62,329 nucleotides of DNA. Source: Bacteroidales bacterium. GTDB lineage: Bacteria > Bacteroidota > Bacteroidia > Bacteroidales > CAIWKO01. Both the position numbers and the translations under genes were made by a program. How positions within the stretch are numbered: position 1 is the stretch's first letter; every line of letters begins with the position of its first letter. A model generated the notes under the pieces. It saw only the letters and a program-made list of their open reading frames with translations. It made no database searches and was not told the DNA's origin. Shown in pieces: positions 1 through 9,500 of the stretch. Where the stretch lies: assembly GCA_018004645.1 (NCBI GenBank), contig JAGNBV010000005.1:1-62329 (forward strand), read 5' to 3'.

Positions 1-1
1 G

Positions 2-109
2 CTAAAAGAAGTACGTAAAGTGAAAATAAACCAAAACTGGGTAACTGCAGAGATAAGCAGTAAAACTCAAAAACTGCTGGAAAAACTACAAATAAATCCT
101 ATTACGTAA
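2..109 (+). CDS. C-terminal fragment of an unidentified protein (possibly transposase)
   Basis: An open frame enters from the left window edge and stops with TAA after 35 codons. The visible tail is lysine-rich, with KVKINQNW near its start and LLEKLQINPIT at the end. A charged tail of the form 'L.EVRKVKI...ISSKTQKLLEKL' resembles the end of some IS4/IS1634-type transposases, but this is recall of a pattern, not an alignment. No clear inverted repeat of an insertion sequence was found in the 170 nt that follow. The reading frame is supported; the family is a guess. Confidence 0.35.
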   Translation, partial: LKEVRKVKINQNWVTAEISSKTQKLLEKLQINPIT

Positions 110-280
110 AAAATGGCGGAGTTATGGGTTAATGAAAGAATAATCAGCCATTTTTGAGGTTTTAAGTATTTCCAAAGTAATTTCATGCTGTTGGTGCTTC
201 CAAAAAGTGTACCTGTATTTTTTAAAGAAATTATCCGTATAATTTTTTCTGTTTTTTTTATAAAACACCACGGAATAGAA

Positions 281-650
281 AGTAAAACAACAGTTCCGTA
301 AGCCGGGTTCTGTTTTAGTCTGCCATTTATCTGGTCACGCAGTCGCCTGAGCAATCTAACGACCTACCCTCCGGAATCGGGCGGGCAGCCCTCAACCTCC
401 GGTTTATTTGGTCTTTCAACCCATAAGGTTTACCCGCATGTTATGTTACCATAACAAGCCGTGAGCTCTTACCTCACGTTTTCACCCTTATCCCGACGGA
501 TACCGTCGGGACGGTTATTTTCTGTGGCACTGTCTGTTCCCCGCACCAGTGTGCAGAGACCTTCCCGTTAGGAAGTATGGAGCCCTTTGTTGCCCGGACT
601 TTCCTCTTCCGCCTTTTGGCGTCAGCGACAGACCGAACTGTTGTTTTACT
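281..650 (-). ncRNA. rnpB: RNase P RNA, bacterial class A
   Basis: Catalytic RNA of RNase P, which removes the 5' leader from tRNA precursors. On the minus strand the conserved 5' block GAGGAAAGTCCGGGC (complement of about 594-608) is followed by the P4-region sequences, and the molecule closes with the conserved ACAGAACCCGGCTTA element near 296-312. The two ends form a P1 helix: complement of 633-650 pairs with complement of 281-298 over 18 positions. Length is about 370 nt, normal for the class. A perfect Bacteroidota promoter lies just upstream. Confidence 0.96.
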
Positions 651-653
651 GAA

Positions 654-684
654 CAAAGGTACACATTTTATAAAAATCTGCAAA
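654..684 (-). promoter_or_regulatory. Consensus Bacteroidota promoter of rnpB
   Basis: On the minus strand TTTG (684-681), a 19-nt spacer and TACCTTTG (661-654) match the Bacteroidota sigma-ABfr consensus TTTG-N19-TAnnTTTG. The expected start, 4-7 nt downstream, coincides with the 5' end of the RNase P P1 helix near 650. Confidence 0.85.
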
Positions 685-835
685 ATGTTTTTTGGGGAAT
701 GGCCTGTAATGCCGCTATTTATATATCCGTTCACTATGCCGGATGACGGGTTTAGCCAACCTGGAATTTCATGCCAGATAAAATCACTGCTTTCTGGCTA
801 AAAATTACTAATTTCGCTGTTCAAAAAAAATATGC

Positions 836-2041
836 ATGTACGATAAAGTATTTATTGCAGGTATCGGAGCCGTTTCCGCCATCGGTATGAATGCAGATGA
901 AACACTCTCTTCTCTTAAAACTTCCAGACATGGCGTATGCAAGGTAGATTTTATTGATACCATTTATAAAGGTAAAATACCTTTTGCCGAAATAAAAAAA
1001 TCAAACAGGGAACTGAAAGAGCATCTTGACCTGGATCCCGACACGATAATCACGCGCACAAGTCTTTTCGGAATGACAGCAGCCAGGGAAGCCATCATTA
1101 ATGCCGGCCTGGAACTCAGCCGGTGGCGTTGTGGCCTGGTTTCGGCTACTTCGGTGGGGGGCATGGATCTTAGCGAACGTTTTTATGATGAGTTTTATGC
1201 AGATCATGACGCCGGCGATATCAACGGCGTCCGTGGTCATGATTGTGCTAACAGCACGGAACATATTGCATCTTTTCTTGGAATAAAAGATTATCTCGCT
1301 ACCATCAGCACAGCCTGTTCATCGTCGGCCAATGCCATCATGTTTGGCTCCCGGCTGATAAAAAATAACGTAGTAGATGTGGTGGTTGCCGGCGGCACCG
1401 ACTCGCTGACCCGCTTCACCCTCAACGGTTTTAATACCCTGATGATACTGGACAAAAACCACTGCCGCCCTTTTGATGCCACCCGGGCCGGTCTCAATCT
1501 GGGCGAGGGAGCCGGCTATTTGGTGTTGGTTTCTGAAAAAGTACTAAAAGAAATGAAAAACATGCCTTTGGCAGAAGTTAAGGGCTTTGGCAATGCCAAC
1601 GATGCCTATCATCAGACAGCTTCTTCCCCTGACGGCCAGGGCGCTTTTTTAGCGATGACCAAGGCATTGGAGATGAGCGGGCTGCAGCCTCATGAAATTG
1701 ATTATATCAATGTACATGGAACGGGTACCGGAAACAATGATCTTTCGGAAGGTGTGGCGATGAAAAGAATCTTTGGCGATAATATCCCTCTGTTCAGCTC
1801 AACCAAGCCTTTCACCGGTCATACACTGGGCGCGGCGGGTGGTCTGGAGGCCGTCATCTCGGTACTGGCCATTCAACATAAAATGATTTTTCCCAACCTG
1901 AATTTTTCCGAACCGATTCCGGAGTTAGGCTTTTCACCGGTGGTGAAGCTAATTGAAAACTGTAAGGTAGGCCATGTGTTGTCCAACTCCTTCGGTTTTG
2001 GAGGAAACAATTCCACATTGGTAATTTCTGCAATAAAATAA
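836..2041 (+). CDS. Beta-ketoacyl-ACP synthase (FabF-like), aryl-polyene/flexirubin type
   Basis: Decarboxylative Claisen condensation of acyl chains on an acyl carrier protein. The 401-residue protein has the full thiolase-fold triad: Cys161 in TACSSSA, His294 in NVHGTGT and His329 in FTGHTLGAAGG, plus the C-terminal SNSFGFGGNN loop. Length is normal for FabF (about 410). It is followed 14 nt later by a degenerate second ketosynthase and then by polysaccharide deacetylase, LolA-like and dehydratase genes. That order is typical of Bacteroidota aryl-polyene/flexirubin pigment loci, so polyene chain extension is inferred rather than housekeeping fatty acid synthesis. A nearby ATG at 832 is out of frame. 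No strong promoter is seen in 700-835. Confidence 0.85.
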   Translation: MYDKVFIAGIGAVSAIGMNADETLSSLKTSRHGVCKVDFIDTIYKGKIPFAEIKKSNRELKEHLDLDPDTIITRTSLFGMTAAREAIINAGLELSRWRCGLVSATSVGGMDLSERFYDEFYADHDAGDINGVRGHDCANSTEHIASFLGIKDYLATISTACSSSANAIMFGSRLIKNNVVDVVVAGGTDSLTRFTLNGFNTLMILDKNHCRPFDATRAGLNLGEGAGYLVLVSEKVLKEMKNMPLAEVKGFGNANDAYHQTASSPDGQGAFLAMTKALEMSGLQPHEIDYINVHGTGTGNNDLSEGVAMKRIFGDNIPLFSSTKPFTGHTLGAAGGLEAVISVLAIQHKMIFPNLNFSEPIPELGFSPVVKLIENCKVGHVLSNSFGFGGNNSTLVISAIK

Positions 2042-2055
2042 ATGAGTAAGTAAAC

Positions 2056-3117
2056 ATGAAAATCTATATTAATGCCGCTGTTGCCATTAGTCCGCAACCT
2101 ACATTGGGTACTGATTTTGCACTTCAAAAACCCGAAAAATACGAAACGGAATTTCTGAAGTGTATAGAACCCGACTATAAAGCCTATATCAATCCATCCT
2201 TGATCCGTCGCATGGGTCGTGTGGTAAAAATGGGAGTAGCAGCGGCCTTACAGTGTCTTAAAGAGGCTGGTGTGGAAAAACCCGATGCCATCATCACGGG
2301 CACTGGCCTGGGATGCATCGAAGATACCGAATCTTTTCTGAACGAAATCATCAAAAACAGGGAACAGTTTTTACCGCCTACCTCATTCATTCAGTCCACC
2401 CATAATACCATTGCCGGCCAGATTGCGTTGCTGCTGAAGTGTAATAGTTATAACTACGCATACGTCCACCGCTGTTTTTCGTTTGAAAATGCCTTGCTTG
2501 ATGCTATGATGATGGCTTATGAGCAGCAAGGTGCAAAAATCTTGCTTGGTGGTGTGGACGAAATAACCCAGGTTTCTTATGCAATTATGAAACGGCTGGG
2601 TATATACAAAAGCGTGATGGGTTCAGATACCGGTATTTTTGCTGACCGGACTGATGGCGGCATAGCCGGTGAAGGCGCTTCCTTTTTTGTGGTTTCTGCT
2701 AATCCTGAAAATGCATATGCAGCCATTGATGGCGTTAAAACCTTTTACAAACCTGCCGATCCAGGGCAAACTGTAAGTGTTGTAGCTGATTTTATCCGGC
2801 AGCAAGGCCTTTCGGTTCATGAAATCGATGCCGTGGTAATGGGCTACAGCGGCGACAAAGCCTCGGATATCGTGTACGACGCACTTTCGGCAAGTATTTT
2901 TGCAAATAACAACATACTATATTACAAACATTTGTGTGGTGATTATTTCACTTCAACAGCTTTTGCTACTTGGGCTTCCGCCAATATTCTGAAAAATAAT
3001 TATTGCCCCGAAGCCATGAAACTACGCAGTGTTGATACTGACCCGTATAGAAATATTCTGGTGTACAATCATTTTGATAACGCAGAACATACAATGATTT
3101 TGCTATCCTCATGTTGA
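2056..3117 (+). CDS. Ketosynthase-like chain-length-factor protein, catalytic histidines lost
   Basis: A 353-residue thiolase-fold protein, recognisable by colinearity with the upstream ketosynthase. The nucleophile position keeps a cysteine (Cys140 in HRCFSFENA), but the first histidine motif VHGTGT is replaced by MGYSGD and the second, TGHTLGAAG, by CGDYFTSTA. It is about 50 residues shorter than the upstream enzyme. Such partners of active ketosynthases act as chain-length factors in type II polyketide and aryl-polyene systems, so a heterodimer with the 836-2041 product is inferred. Its end overlaps the next start (ATGTTGA), which suggests translational coupling. Confidence 0.7.
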   Translation: MKIYINAAVAISPQPTLGTDFALQKPEKYETEFLKCIEPDYKAYINPSLIRRMGRVVKMGVAAALQCLKEAGVEKPDAIITGTGLGCIEDTESFLNEIIKNREQFLPPTSFIQSTHNTIAGQIALLLKCNSYNYAYVHRCFSFENALLDAMMMAYEQQGAKILLGGVDEITQVSYAIMKRLGIYKSVMGSDTGIFADRTDGGIAGEGASFFVVSANPENAYAAIDGVKTFYKPADPGQTVSVVADFIRQQGLSVHEIDAVVMGYSGDKASDIVYDALSASIFANNNILYYKHLCGDYFTSTAFATWASANILKNNYCPEAMKLRSVDTDPYRNILVYNHFDNAEHTMILLSSC

Positions 3118-3878
3118 CATTTAAAAATACGCTCCTCATTGCATTTGTAATGGCTGTTATTACTGGTGCTTTGATTTTTCTTTTTGGCCTTTCGTTATGG
3201 TGGTTGGTGTTGCCTGTAAACCTAATGGCTTCTGCTATAGTGGCCGGATCATTCAACATAGGCTGGTCATATTATTTTGAAGTAATCAACAGAATCAATT
3301 CGAACAACTCGGTAGTATTGACTTTTGATGATGGTCCGGACGATGCGGTCACGCCGAAAATTCTTGAAGTGCTCCGGGAGAATAACGTGCAGGCGGTTTT
3401 TTTTGTTATTGGACAAAAGGCTGAAAAGTTTCCCGGCTTGGTAAAACAACTTTTTGATGAAGGCCATATCATTGGAAATCATTCTTACCGGCATCACAAC
3501 TTTTACGGTTTCTGGTCCTCGCAAAAAGTGGCCGATGATATTGCAAAAACCGGAGAAACGGTAAAAAAAATAATTGGGGTAACACCACATTTTTTCAGAC
3601 CACCTTTTGGAGTTACTAATCCAAATATAAAAACTGCTTTGAAAAGATTGAAACTCCTGCCGATAGGATGGAGTTTGCGTTCTCTTGATACGATGAATAA
3701 AGGGCCTGAGAAACTTAAAAAAAGAATTTCGAAGGTGAAAGCTGGAGATATTGTCCTGTTTCACGACAGGATTACCGGGATTGACCATGTAACAGATGAA
3801 TTTATCAAAACATGCAGACAACAACGACTGGGGTTTGCACGTTTAGATGTAGCGTTAAAAACAGATGCATATGAATAA
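3111..3878 (+). CDS. Polysaccharide deacetylase family protein (NodB domain)
   Basis: Carbohydrate esterase family 4 metal-dependent de-N/O-acetylase fold, anchored by two N-terminal hydrophobic segments (about residues 5-50). The NodB motifs are in order: TFDDGPD (metal and catalytic Asp), NHSYRHH (H-x3-H metal ligands), FFRPPFG, and a C-terminal DIVLFHDR. The 255 residues are a single catalytic domain. It overlaps the preceding gene by 7 nt and the next by a few nt, so it belongs to the polyene-like operon. Deacetylases occur in many Bacteroidota aryl-polyene/resorcinol clusters; the substrate here is unknown. Confidence 0.8.
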   Translation: MLTFKNTLLIAFVMAVITGALIFLFGLSLWWLVLPVNLMASAIVAGSFNIGWSYYFEVINRINSNNSVVLTFDDGPDDAVTPKILEVLRENNVQAVFFVIGQKAEKFPGLVKQLFDEGHIIGNHSYRHHNFYGFWSSQKVADDIAKTGETVKKIIGVTPHFFRPPFGVTNPNIKTALKRLKLLPIGWSLRSLDTMNKGPEKLKKRISKVKAGDIVLFHDRITGIDHVTDEFIKTCRQQRLGFARLDVALKTDAYE

Positions 3879-4521
3879 AAAATCTAATAAAATATTTCTG
3901 ATGCTGTTCCTGTTATCAGGAATCACCCTGGCGGCAGTGCCGGATACTTCGTATAAAACGATGGAAGATACTGCCTTTTTCAACAACAGGCTTAGAACAT
4001 ACAATGCCGGACTTACTACCATCGAGTGTGATTTTGTTCAGAAAAAATATATGAGTATTTTATCAGAACCTGTCGTTTCGAACGGCAATTTTTGTTATAA
4101 AAATGGTGTGATGATCCGCTGGGAATATACGGAGCCGTTCAAATACCTGATTGTTATCAACAACGGCAGGATGTCTATAGAAGATAATGAGAGAACAAGT
4201 TCTTACGACCTTACTGCCAGCGAATCTTTTAATAAATTAAATACAATTCTTGGTAAGATATTACAAGGGAATGTGCTAAATGAAAAAAATGATTTCACCT
4301 GCAGTTATTACGAAAATGATCTCAATTTTAAATTGGTGTTAACGCCTGGATCAAAGGATATTAAAGCATTTTTTAAGAATATCGTTTTGTTTTTTGAGAA
4401 AAAAATGTTTTCGGTTGCTCGTGTTCAATTGAATGAAGTTTCGGGCGATGTAACTGATATCTGGTTTAACAACCGTAAGATTAACGGTACCCTTTCGGAC
4501 GACCTATTTCTAATAAAATAA
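3871..4521 (+). CDS. LolA-like outer-membrane lipoprotein carrier / polyene cluster protein
   Basis: Secreted protein with a signal peptide (MNKKS then a hydrophobic run to about residue 22) followed by a LolA/LolB-type half-barrel: early 'YNAGLTTIECDFVQKKY', then 'RWEYTEPFKYLIVINNGRM', then repeating amphipathic strands. LolA-like proteins carry hydrophobic ligands across the periplasm. In aryl-polyene and flexirubin loci they are thought to help transfer the lipid-like pigment. Both ATG 3865 and ATG 3871 are possible; 3871 gives the cleaner signal peptide, and either overlaps the end of the deacetylase gene. Confidence 0.7.
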   Translation: MNKKSNKIFLMLFLLSGITLAAVPDTSYKTMEDTAFFNNRLRTYNAGLTTIECDFVQKKYMSILSEPVVSNGNFCYKNGVMIRWEYTEPFKYLIVINNGRMSIEDNERTSSYDLTASESFNKLNTILGKILQGNVLNEKNDFTCSYYENDLNFKLVLTPGSKDIKAFFKNIVLFFEKKMFSVARVQLNEVSGDVTDIWFNNRKINGTLSDDLFLIK

Positions 4522-4527
4522 TTTGCC

Positions 4528-4920
4528 ATGCTTTTAGATTCTTTTTTTAAAATTGTCGAAACATCCCGGGAGGATGATAAAACAGTGGTTGCCATACGAC
4601 TGGAGAAACAGCATGCTATCTATGATGGGCATTTTCCGGGGAATCCGGTTGTGCCGGGCGTGTGCCTCATACAAATGATACGTGAGGTGATCGAGGTGTT
4701 GAATGGTCAAAAGCTAATGCTTACCGAAGCCGATGAAATAAAATTTCTGAATATAGTAAATCCCATGATGGTTGATGTGCTGAGGATAGAAATAAAGAAC
4801 AGGCCAAAAAACGAAAATCCGCTGGCTTTTTCCATAGTTATTAACGACGGACAGACTACGTACCTCAAAATGCGTGCAGGGTTCGCGGGTTATTGTATGG
4901 AAAACCAGGCTTCTTCTTGA
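4528..4920 (+). CDS. 3-hydroxyacyl-ACP dehydratase, FabZ/ApeI-like hot-dog protein
   Basis: Dehydrates 3-hydroxyacyl-ACP to the 2-enoyl form. The 130-residue protein carries the hot-dog signature YDGHFPGNPVVPGVCLIQM (catalytic His in HFPG), followed by the central helix. It lies 6 nt after the LolA-like gene and ends the operon. Together with the ketosynthase pair it supplies two of the steps of polyene chain growth; no acyl carrier protein, ketoreductase, ammonia lyase or acyltransferase is found beside it. The family is clear, the pathway is inferred. Confidence 0.8.
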   Translation: MLLDSFFKIVETSREDDKTVVAIRLEKQHAIYDGHFPGNPVVPGVCLIQMIREVIEVLNGQKLMLTEADEIKFLNIVNPMMVDVLRIEIKNRPKNENPLAFSIVINDGQTTYLKMRAGFAGYCMENQASS

Positions 4921-4971
4921 AATACATTTGTCTTTTTGCTTTCACCTTATGCAATCTTAATAAAAAATATT

Positions 4972-5799
4972 ATGGTACAAGATATGTCTGAACTCACTAT
5001 GATTTCCATTAAAACTGCTGTAGAAGCAGGACATAGAATAATGGATATTTATAATAACAAGGTGCGTATTCGTTTAAAAATGAATTTATCCCCTGTTACC
5101 AATGCCGATATAGCGGCAAATGAGCTAATACTGGAAAGGTTGGCGCCTTTGAACATACCTGTTATTTCTGAAGAATCAATAAAAATTCCATACAGGGATC
5201 GACAAAAATGGAAAGTTTTCTGGCTTGTTGATCCGTTGGATGGGACTAAAGAATTTATTTCGCGAAGCAATGATTTTACGGTCAATATAGCATTGGTGCA
5301 GGAAGGTATTCCGGTAATGGGCGTTATCTATGCTCCGGCACATGATATTCTTTATTATGGTACCGCCCGGCATGGTGCTTTTAAGGTGGATGACGCTTCA
5401 AAGTTGTTCATTGACGGCTGTGAAAATGCTTTTGATGTTATTATTTCCCAAAGTACCCCGTTGCCTGCTACCCAAACAGAAATTTATACATACGTGGTCA
5501 GCAAATCGCACATCAACACCAAAACCAGCAAATATCTCGGGACAAAACAAAACCCCAAGCATTTTGTCAGTATGGGCAGTTCGCTGAAACTGTGCGCCCT
5601 GGCCGAAGGCCGTGCCGATGAATACCCGCGTTTTGGACGTACTATGGAATGGGATATCGCAGCCGGCGATGCCATTTTGCGTTATGCCGGAGGTGTCATT
5701 AAAAACACCATCGATGGAAGCACGCTCAAGTACAATAAAGAAGACCTTGCTAATCCTGAATTTATTGCCTACCGCCATAATAACACGCAGGGTTTGTAA
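4972..5799 (+). CDS. cysQ: 3'(2'),5'-bisphosphate nucleotidase, CysQ-like inositol-phosphatase family
   Basis: Probably hydrolyses adenosine 3',5'-bisphosphate from sulfate assimilation. Inositol-monophosphatase-fold motifs are present in order: SEESIK (Glu metal ligand), DPLDGTKEF (metal and catalytic Asp), and WDIAAGDAIL (second metal site). The open frame begins at a TTG at 4936, but a possible -7 box TACATTTG at 4923-4930 would place the transcript start on top of that codon, so ATG 4972 or 4984 is more likely. It has no functional link to the polyene-like genes upstream. Confidence 0.85.
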   Translation: MVQDMSELTMISIKTAVEAGHRIMDIYNNKVRIRLKMNLSPVTNADIAANELILERLAPLNIPVISEESIKIPYRDRQKWKVFWLVDPLDGTKEFISRSNDFTVNIALVQEGIPVMGVIYAPAHDILYYGTARHGAFKVDDASKLFIDGCENAFDVIISQSTPLPATQTEIYTYVVSKSHINTKTSKYLGTKQNPKHFVSMGSSLKLCALAEGRADEYPRFGRTMEWDIAAGDAILRYAGGVIKNTIDGSTLKYNKEDLANPEFIAYRHNNTQGL

Positions 5800-6129
5800 A
5801 AATACCCATTTCATCCAGCCTTGGTTTTCCGGCTGGGAGGAAGTTGCATTTTAGCTTCAAATGACGAGAATCAACCTTTAATCAATAAGGTTTTTGAGTT
5901 TTTTCAATAAAAAATGACGGTTGTTTAATAATTTTCCTAATTATTAGGTGGTTTTTTACGTTTAGGTTATTGAATAAATTTTTTTTAAATAAAGAAAAAT
6001 TTGAAAGGTATTCACAGAAAATTCTATTGAAAAAACATCATAAATGTTACCTAACAGAAAAAATTATATATATTTGGCAATGATTGTTTAAAGTATGTGA
6101 GGTTTAATTTTTAAATTAATGAAGTAAAT
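5800..6129. other. AT-rich intergenic region with a candidate -7 element
   Basis: No open frame of note. TATATTTG at 6069-6076 matches the Bacteroidota -7 consensus TAnnTTTG and lies 54 nt before the next start codon; no good -33 TTTG is seen at the right distance. The rest is AT-rich without a strong hairpin. Confidence 0.4.
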
Positions 6130-6567
6130 ATGAAACGGAATATCATTATTTTCTGTGTGCTGTTAAGTATTTCGGGACTGGCTTTTGCTCAACAAAATAC
6201 AGTCGCTAATGCATATGTTAAAGCAGCACTCACAGAAACTGAAATTAATGGCATACTATCGGCGGACCCAAATGGTATCTTATATTACAACTATCTTACG
6301 GAAGAGGGATGGTTTATCATGGATATACCTGAAGAGAAACCGATAGATACAGAAGTTTATCCCTACCTCTACAAAATGGATAGGACTACCAAGCAGAATA
6401 CAGGCGAAGTGTTAAGCATTAATGACCTGCCGGCATTCAATCTGTTACTGTACCGGTATAAAATTTCTCCGGTCAGGAATTATTACCTAGTAGAGGGAAG
6501 CCGCAAGGTTTTGGTTGTTCGAAGCCATGCTGAAATTACCGGGGGATTTAATCATTACAAAAACTAG
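6130..6567 (+). CDS. Small secreted protein of unknown function
   Basis: 145 residues with a clear Sec signal peptide (MKRNIIIFCVLLSISGLAFA-QQ). The mature part is short and mixed alpha/beta with YKMDRTTKQNTGEVLSINDLPAFNLLLYRYK in the middle (quoted region spans about residues 83-113). I recognise no family. Its stop is 4 nt before the start of the giant T9SS protein, so the two are probably cotranscribed and the product may act with it at the cell surface; that is inference. Confidence 0.6.
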   Translation: MKRNIIIFCVLLSISGLAFAQQNTVANAYVKAALTETEINGILSADPNGILYYNYLTEEGWFIMDIPEEKPIDTEVYPYLYKMDRTTKQNTGEVLSINDLPAFNLLLYRYKISPVRNYYLVEGSRKVLVVRSHAEITGGFNHYKN

Positions 6568-6571
6568 TTTT

Positions 6572-9500
6572 ATGAAAAGTTTTTTACATAAAATCTTATT
6601 TGCGGTATTGTTTAGTGCCTTTTGTTATTTTTCCATGGCGCAGTCATATAACATGAGTAATTCCACTGTTACTACCTGTTCGGGGACCTTTTACGATAGC
6701 GGTGGTACAGGAAATTATTCTTCCAGCCAGGACCTTACCTATACCATTTGCCCTTCATCGCCGGGGTCGAAAGTGCGCCTTAATTTTACGGCATTCAATG
6801 TGGAAGCCAACTACGATTATCTGACCATATATGATGGGCCAAATACGGGTTCTCCTACCCTGGGCACTTATGATAATGACACCCCTTTAAGCGGAATTGT
6901 GCAGGCCACAAATGGCAATGCCAGCGGTTGTCTCACTTTCGTCTTTCACTCTGATGGTTCAGTGGAGTATTCGGGGTGGGTGGCCACAATTTCCTGTACA
7001 CAGCCCTGTCAGACTGTTCAGGCCGTACTGGCAAGTTCAACGCCGGCTGTTTCTGGTCAGTATATCAATATCTGCCAGGGACAAACTGTACTATTTAACG
7101 GATCGGCCAATTATCCGCAAAACGGAACAAGTTATACTCAAAGCAATGCCACATCTACTTTTGCATGGAATTTTGGTGACGGGACTACTGCGACAGGGCA
7201 GAGTGTTTCGCATACCTACAATAATGGCGGAGGTTATCAGGTAGGTCTGGTTGTAACTGATGTCAATGGTTGTGTAAGTTCCAATGTCATTGATATTCGT
7301 GTCAGGGTGTCCACTACACCGGTATTTGCAGGCACCAATGCCAATCCAACCACCATCTGCGTTGGCCAAAATACCACGCTGACAGGCGTGGCCACCCCAA
7401 CACCCTGGTCGCAGCCAACCGGAGCTATTTTGGCTGGAACAACTTTTCTCCCTGATGGATCAGGAGTCTCATACACCACAGGGTTGAACTTTACTAATTT
7501 TTCTCCCGGACAGACAGTATCCTCTGTCAATGATATTGTTAGTGTTTGCCTCAATATGGAACACACATATATGGGAGACCTGCAAATTTCCTTGTCGTGC
7601 CCCAATGGTAGTTCCATTGTGCTACTGCCTTATTCCAATTCGGGCGGTGGTACTATACTTGGAGAGCCTGTGGGACAAGACCTTCCCGTTGACGGGAACT
7701 CTTCGAATACCACACCCGGCATCGGATATGATTACTGCTTTTCACCAACTTCTACATCGGGATATATTGATAATGCGGCCAACTGGACAACGGTAGCTCC
7801 CTATACCGACCCTATAGGGCAGGTAAGTACCTCGGTGCAGCAGGCTAATGCCGGAACATATCAGGCATACGGCGCCTGGACGTCGCTGGTGGGTTGCCCG
7901 TTAAACGGGACATGGACGATTACTGTTACCGATAACCTTGGTTTGGATAACGGATATATTTTCTCTTGGGGAGTGAATTTTAGCCCTTCGCTTTATCCTT
8001 CATTATGGGGCTTTACACCCACAATAGTCTCCAATACCTGGTCAGGGCCTGGTCTGGCACCCACGGGCACCAACCCTGTAACTGTTGGTCCTACAACTAC
8101 CGGCACCAACACATATACCTACAGTGTGACCGATAATTATGGCTGCACCTACGACACAACCGTTACAGTTACTGTTAATCCCGGACCTACTATAACCGTT
8201 ACGCCTGCCTCCGCTTCAATATGTTCAGGCGCAAGCACCACATTAACAGCTTCGGGCGCTTCCACGTATTCCTGGATGCCCGGCTCACTTACCGGAGCAT
8301 CGGTCAGCGTTTCGCCCACTAACACAACTACCTATACCGTAACAGGCACTTCTGCAACCGGATGCATTGGCTCCACTACCGTCACTGTTACCGTGAAACC
8401 CAATCCTGTGATTACTCCCACAGCAACACCGGCTTCCATTTGCGTGGGCACTTCTTCTTCATTATCGGCCACCAGCTCTGTTGCCGGTACCACTTATGCA
8501 TGGATGCCTGGGAGTTTGAGTGGTTCGCCTGTTTCGGTTTCTCCTACAACAAATACTACATTCACCGTGACCGGCACTGCGGCTGGTTGCTCAGGAAATG
8601 CAACCGTTACCGTTTCGATTAGTCCTAACGCGGTTATTACAGCCAATGCCTCGCCAGCTTCCATCTGCCCGGGAACTTCCAGCACTCTGTCGGCTTCAGG
8701 CGCTTCCACGTATTCATGGATGCCGGGATCGCTCAGCGGAACTTCTGTAACCGTTTCACCTACGGTAAATACCACTTATACTGTTACAGGTACTACCGCC
8801 ACCGGATGTACTGGAAACACTACCGTTACTGTATCCATTAATCCCAATCCTGTGATTTCAGCCAATGCTTCGCCAACGTCCATCTGTTCGGGAAGCTCAA
8901 CCACGCTGACAGCCTCCGGCGCCAACACTTATGTATGGATGCCAGGATCTCTGAACGGCACTACGGTAAGTGTGTCGCCATCTGCAATCACCACGTATTC
9001 TGTTACCGGAACTGACGCTGCAGGATGTACCGGCTCCACCACCGTTACCGTATCCATGAATCCTAACGCCGTAATCTCAGCCACGGCTTCGCCGGCGTCC
9101 ATCTGCCTGGGGACGTCTTCGACCCTGACAGCATCCGGGGCCTCCACTTATACCTGGATGCCCGGGGCACTTAGCGGAACTACAGTTACGGTTACACCGA
9201 CAGTAACAACCATATATACAGTCAGCGGTACCACTACAGCAGGATGTACCGGCGCAAACACTGTAACCGTTACGGTGAAGCCGTTGCCCACGGTGACCGC
9301 AGTCCCCAACCAAACCTATTGCGCCGGTGTTACAGCACCCATGACTTCACTCTCGGGGCCATTGACAGGCACGACCTTTGCCTGGTCCAACAGCAACGCC
9401 GCTGTAGGCCTCGGGTCAGGTGGTCCGGGCAATCCTCCTGCTTTCACGGCTACCAATACCACCGCTTCTTCCATAACATCGACAGTAACTGTTACACCAA

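Noticed and set aside
773..798. GCCAGA...TCTGGC hairpin before the ketosynthase gene, considered as a riboswitch or terminator
   Set aside because: Only six base pairs with a 14-nt loop and no T run; no conserved riboswitch core was seen.
3267..3824. A 185-codon minus-strand frame
   Set aside because: Shadow of the polysaccharide deacetylase, whose NodB motifs are clear on the plus strand.
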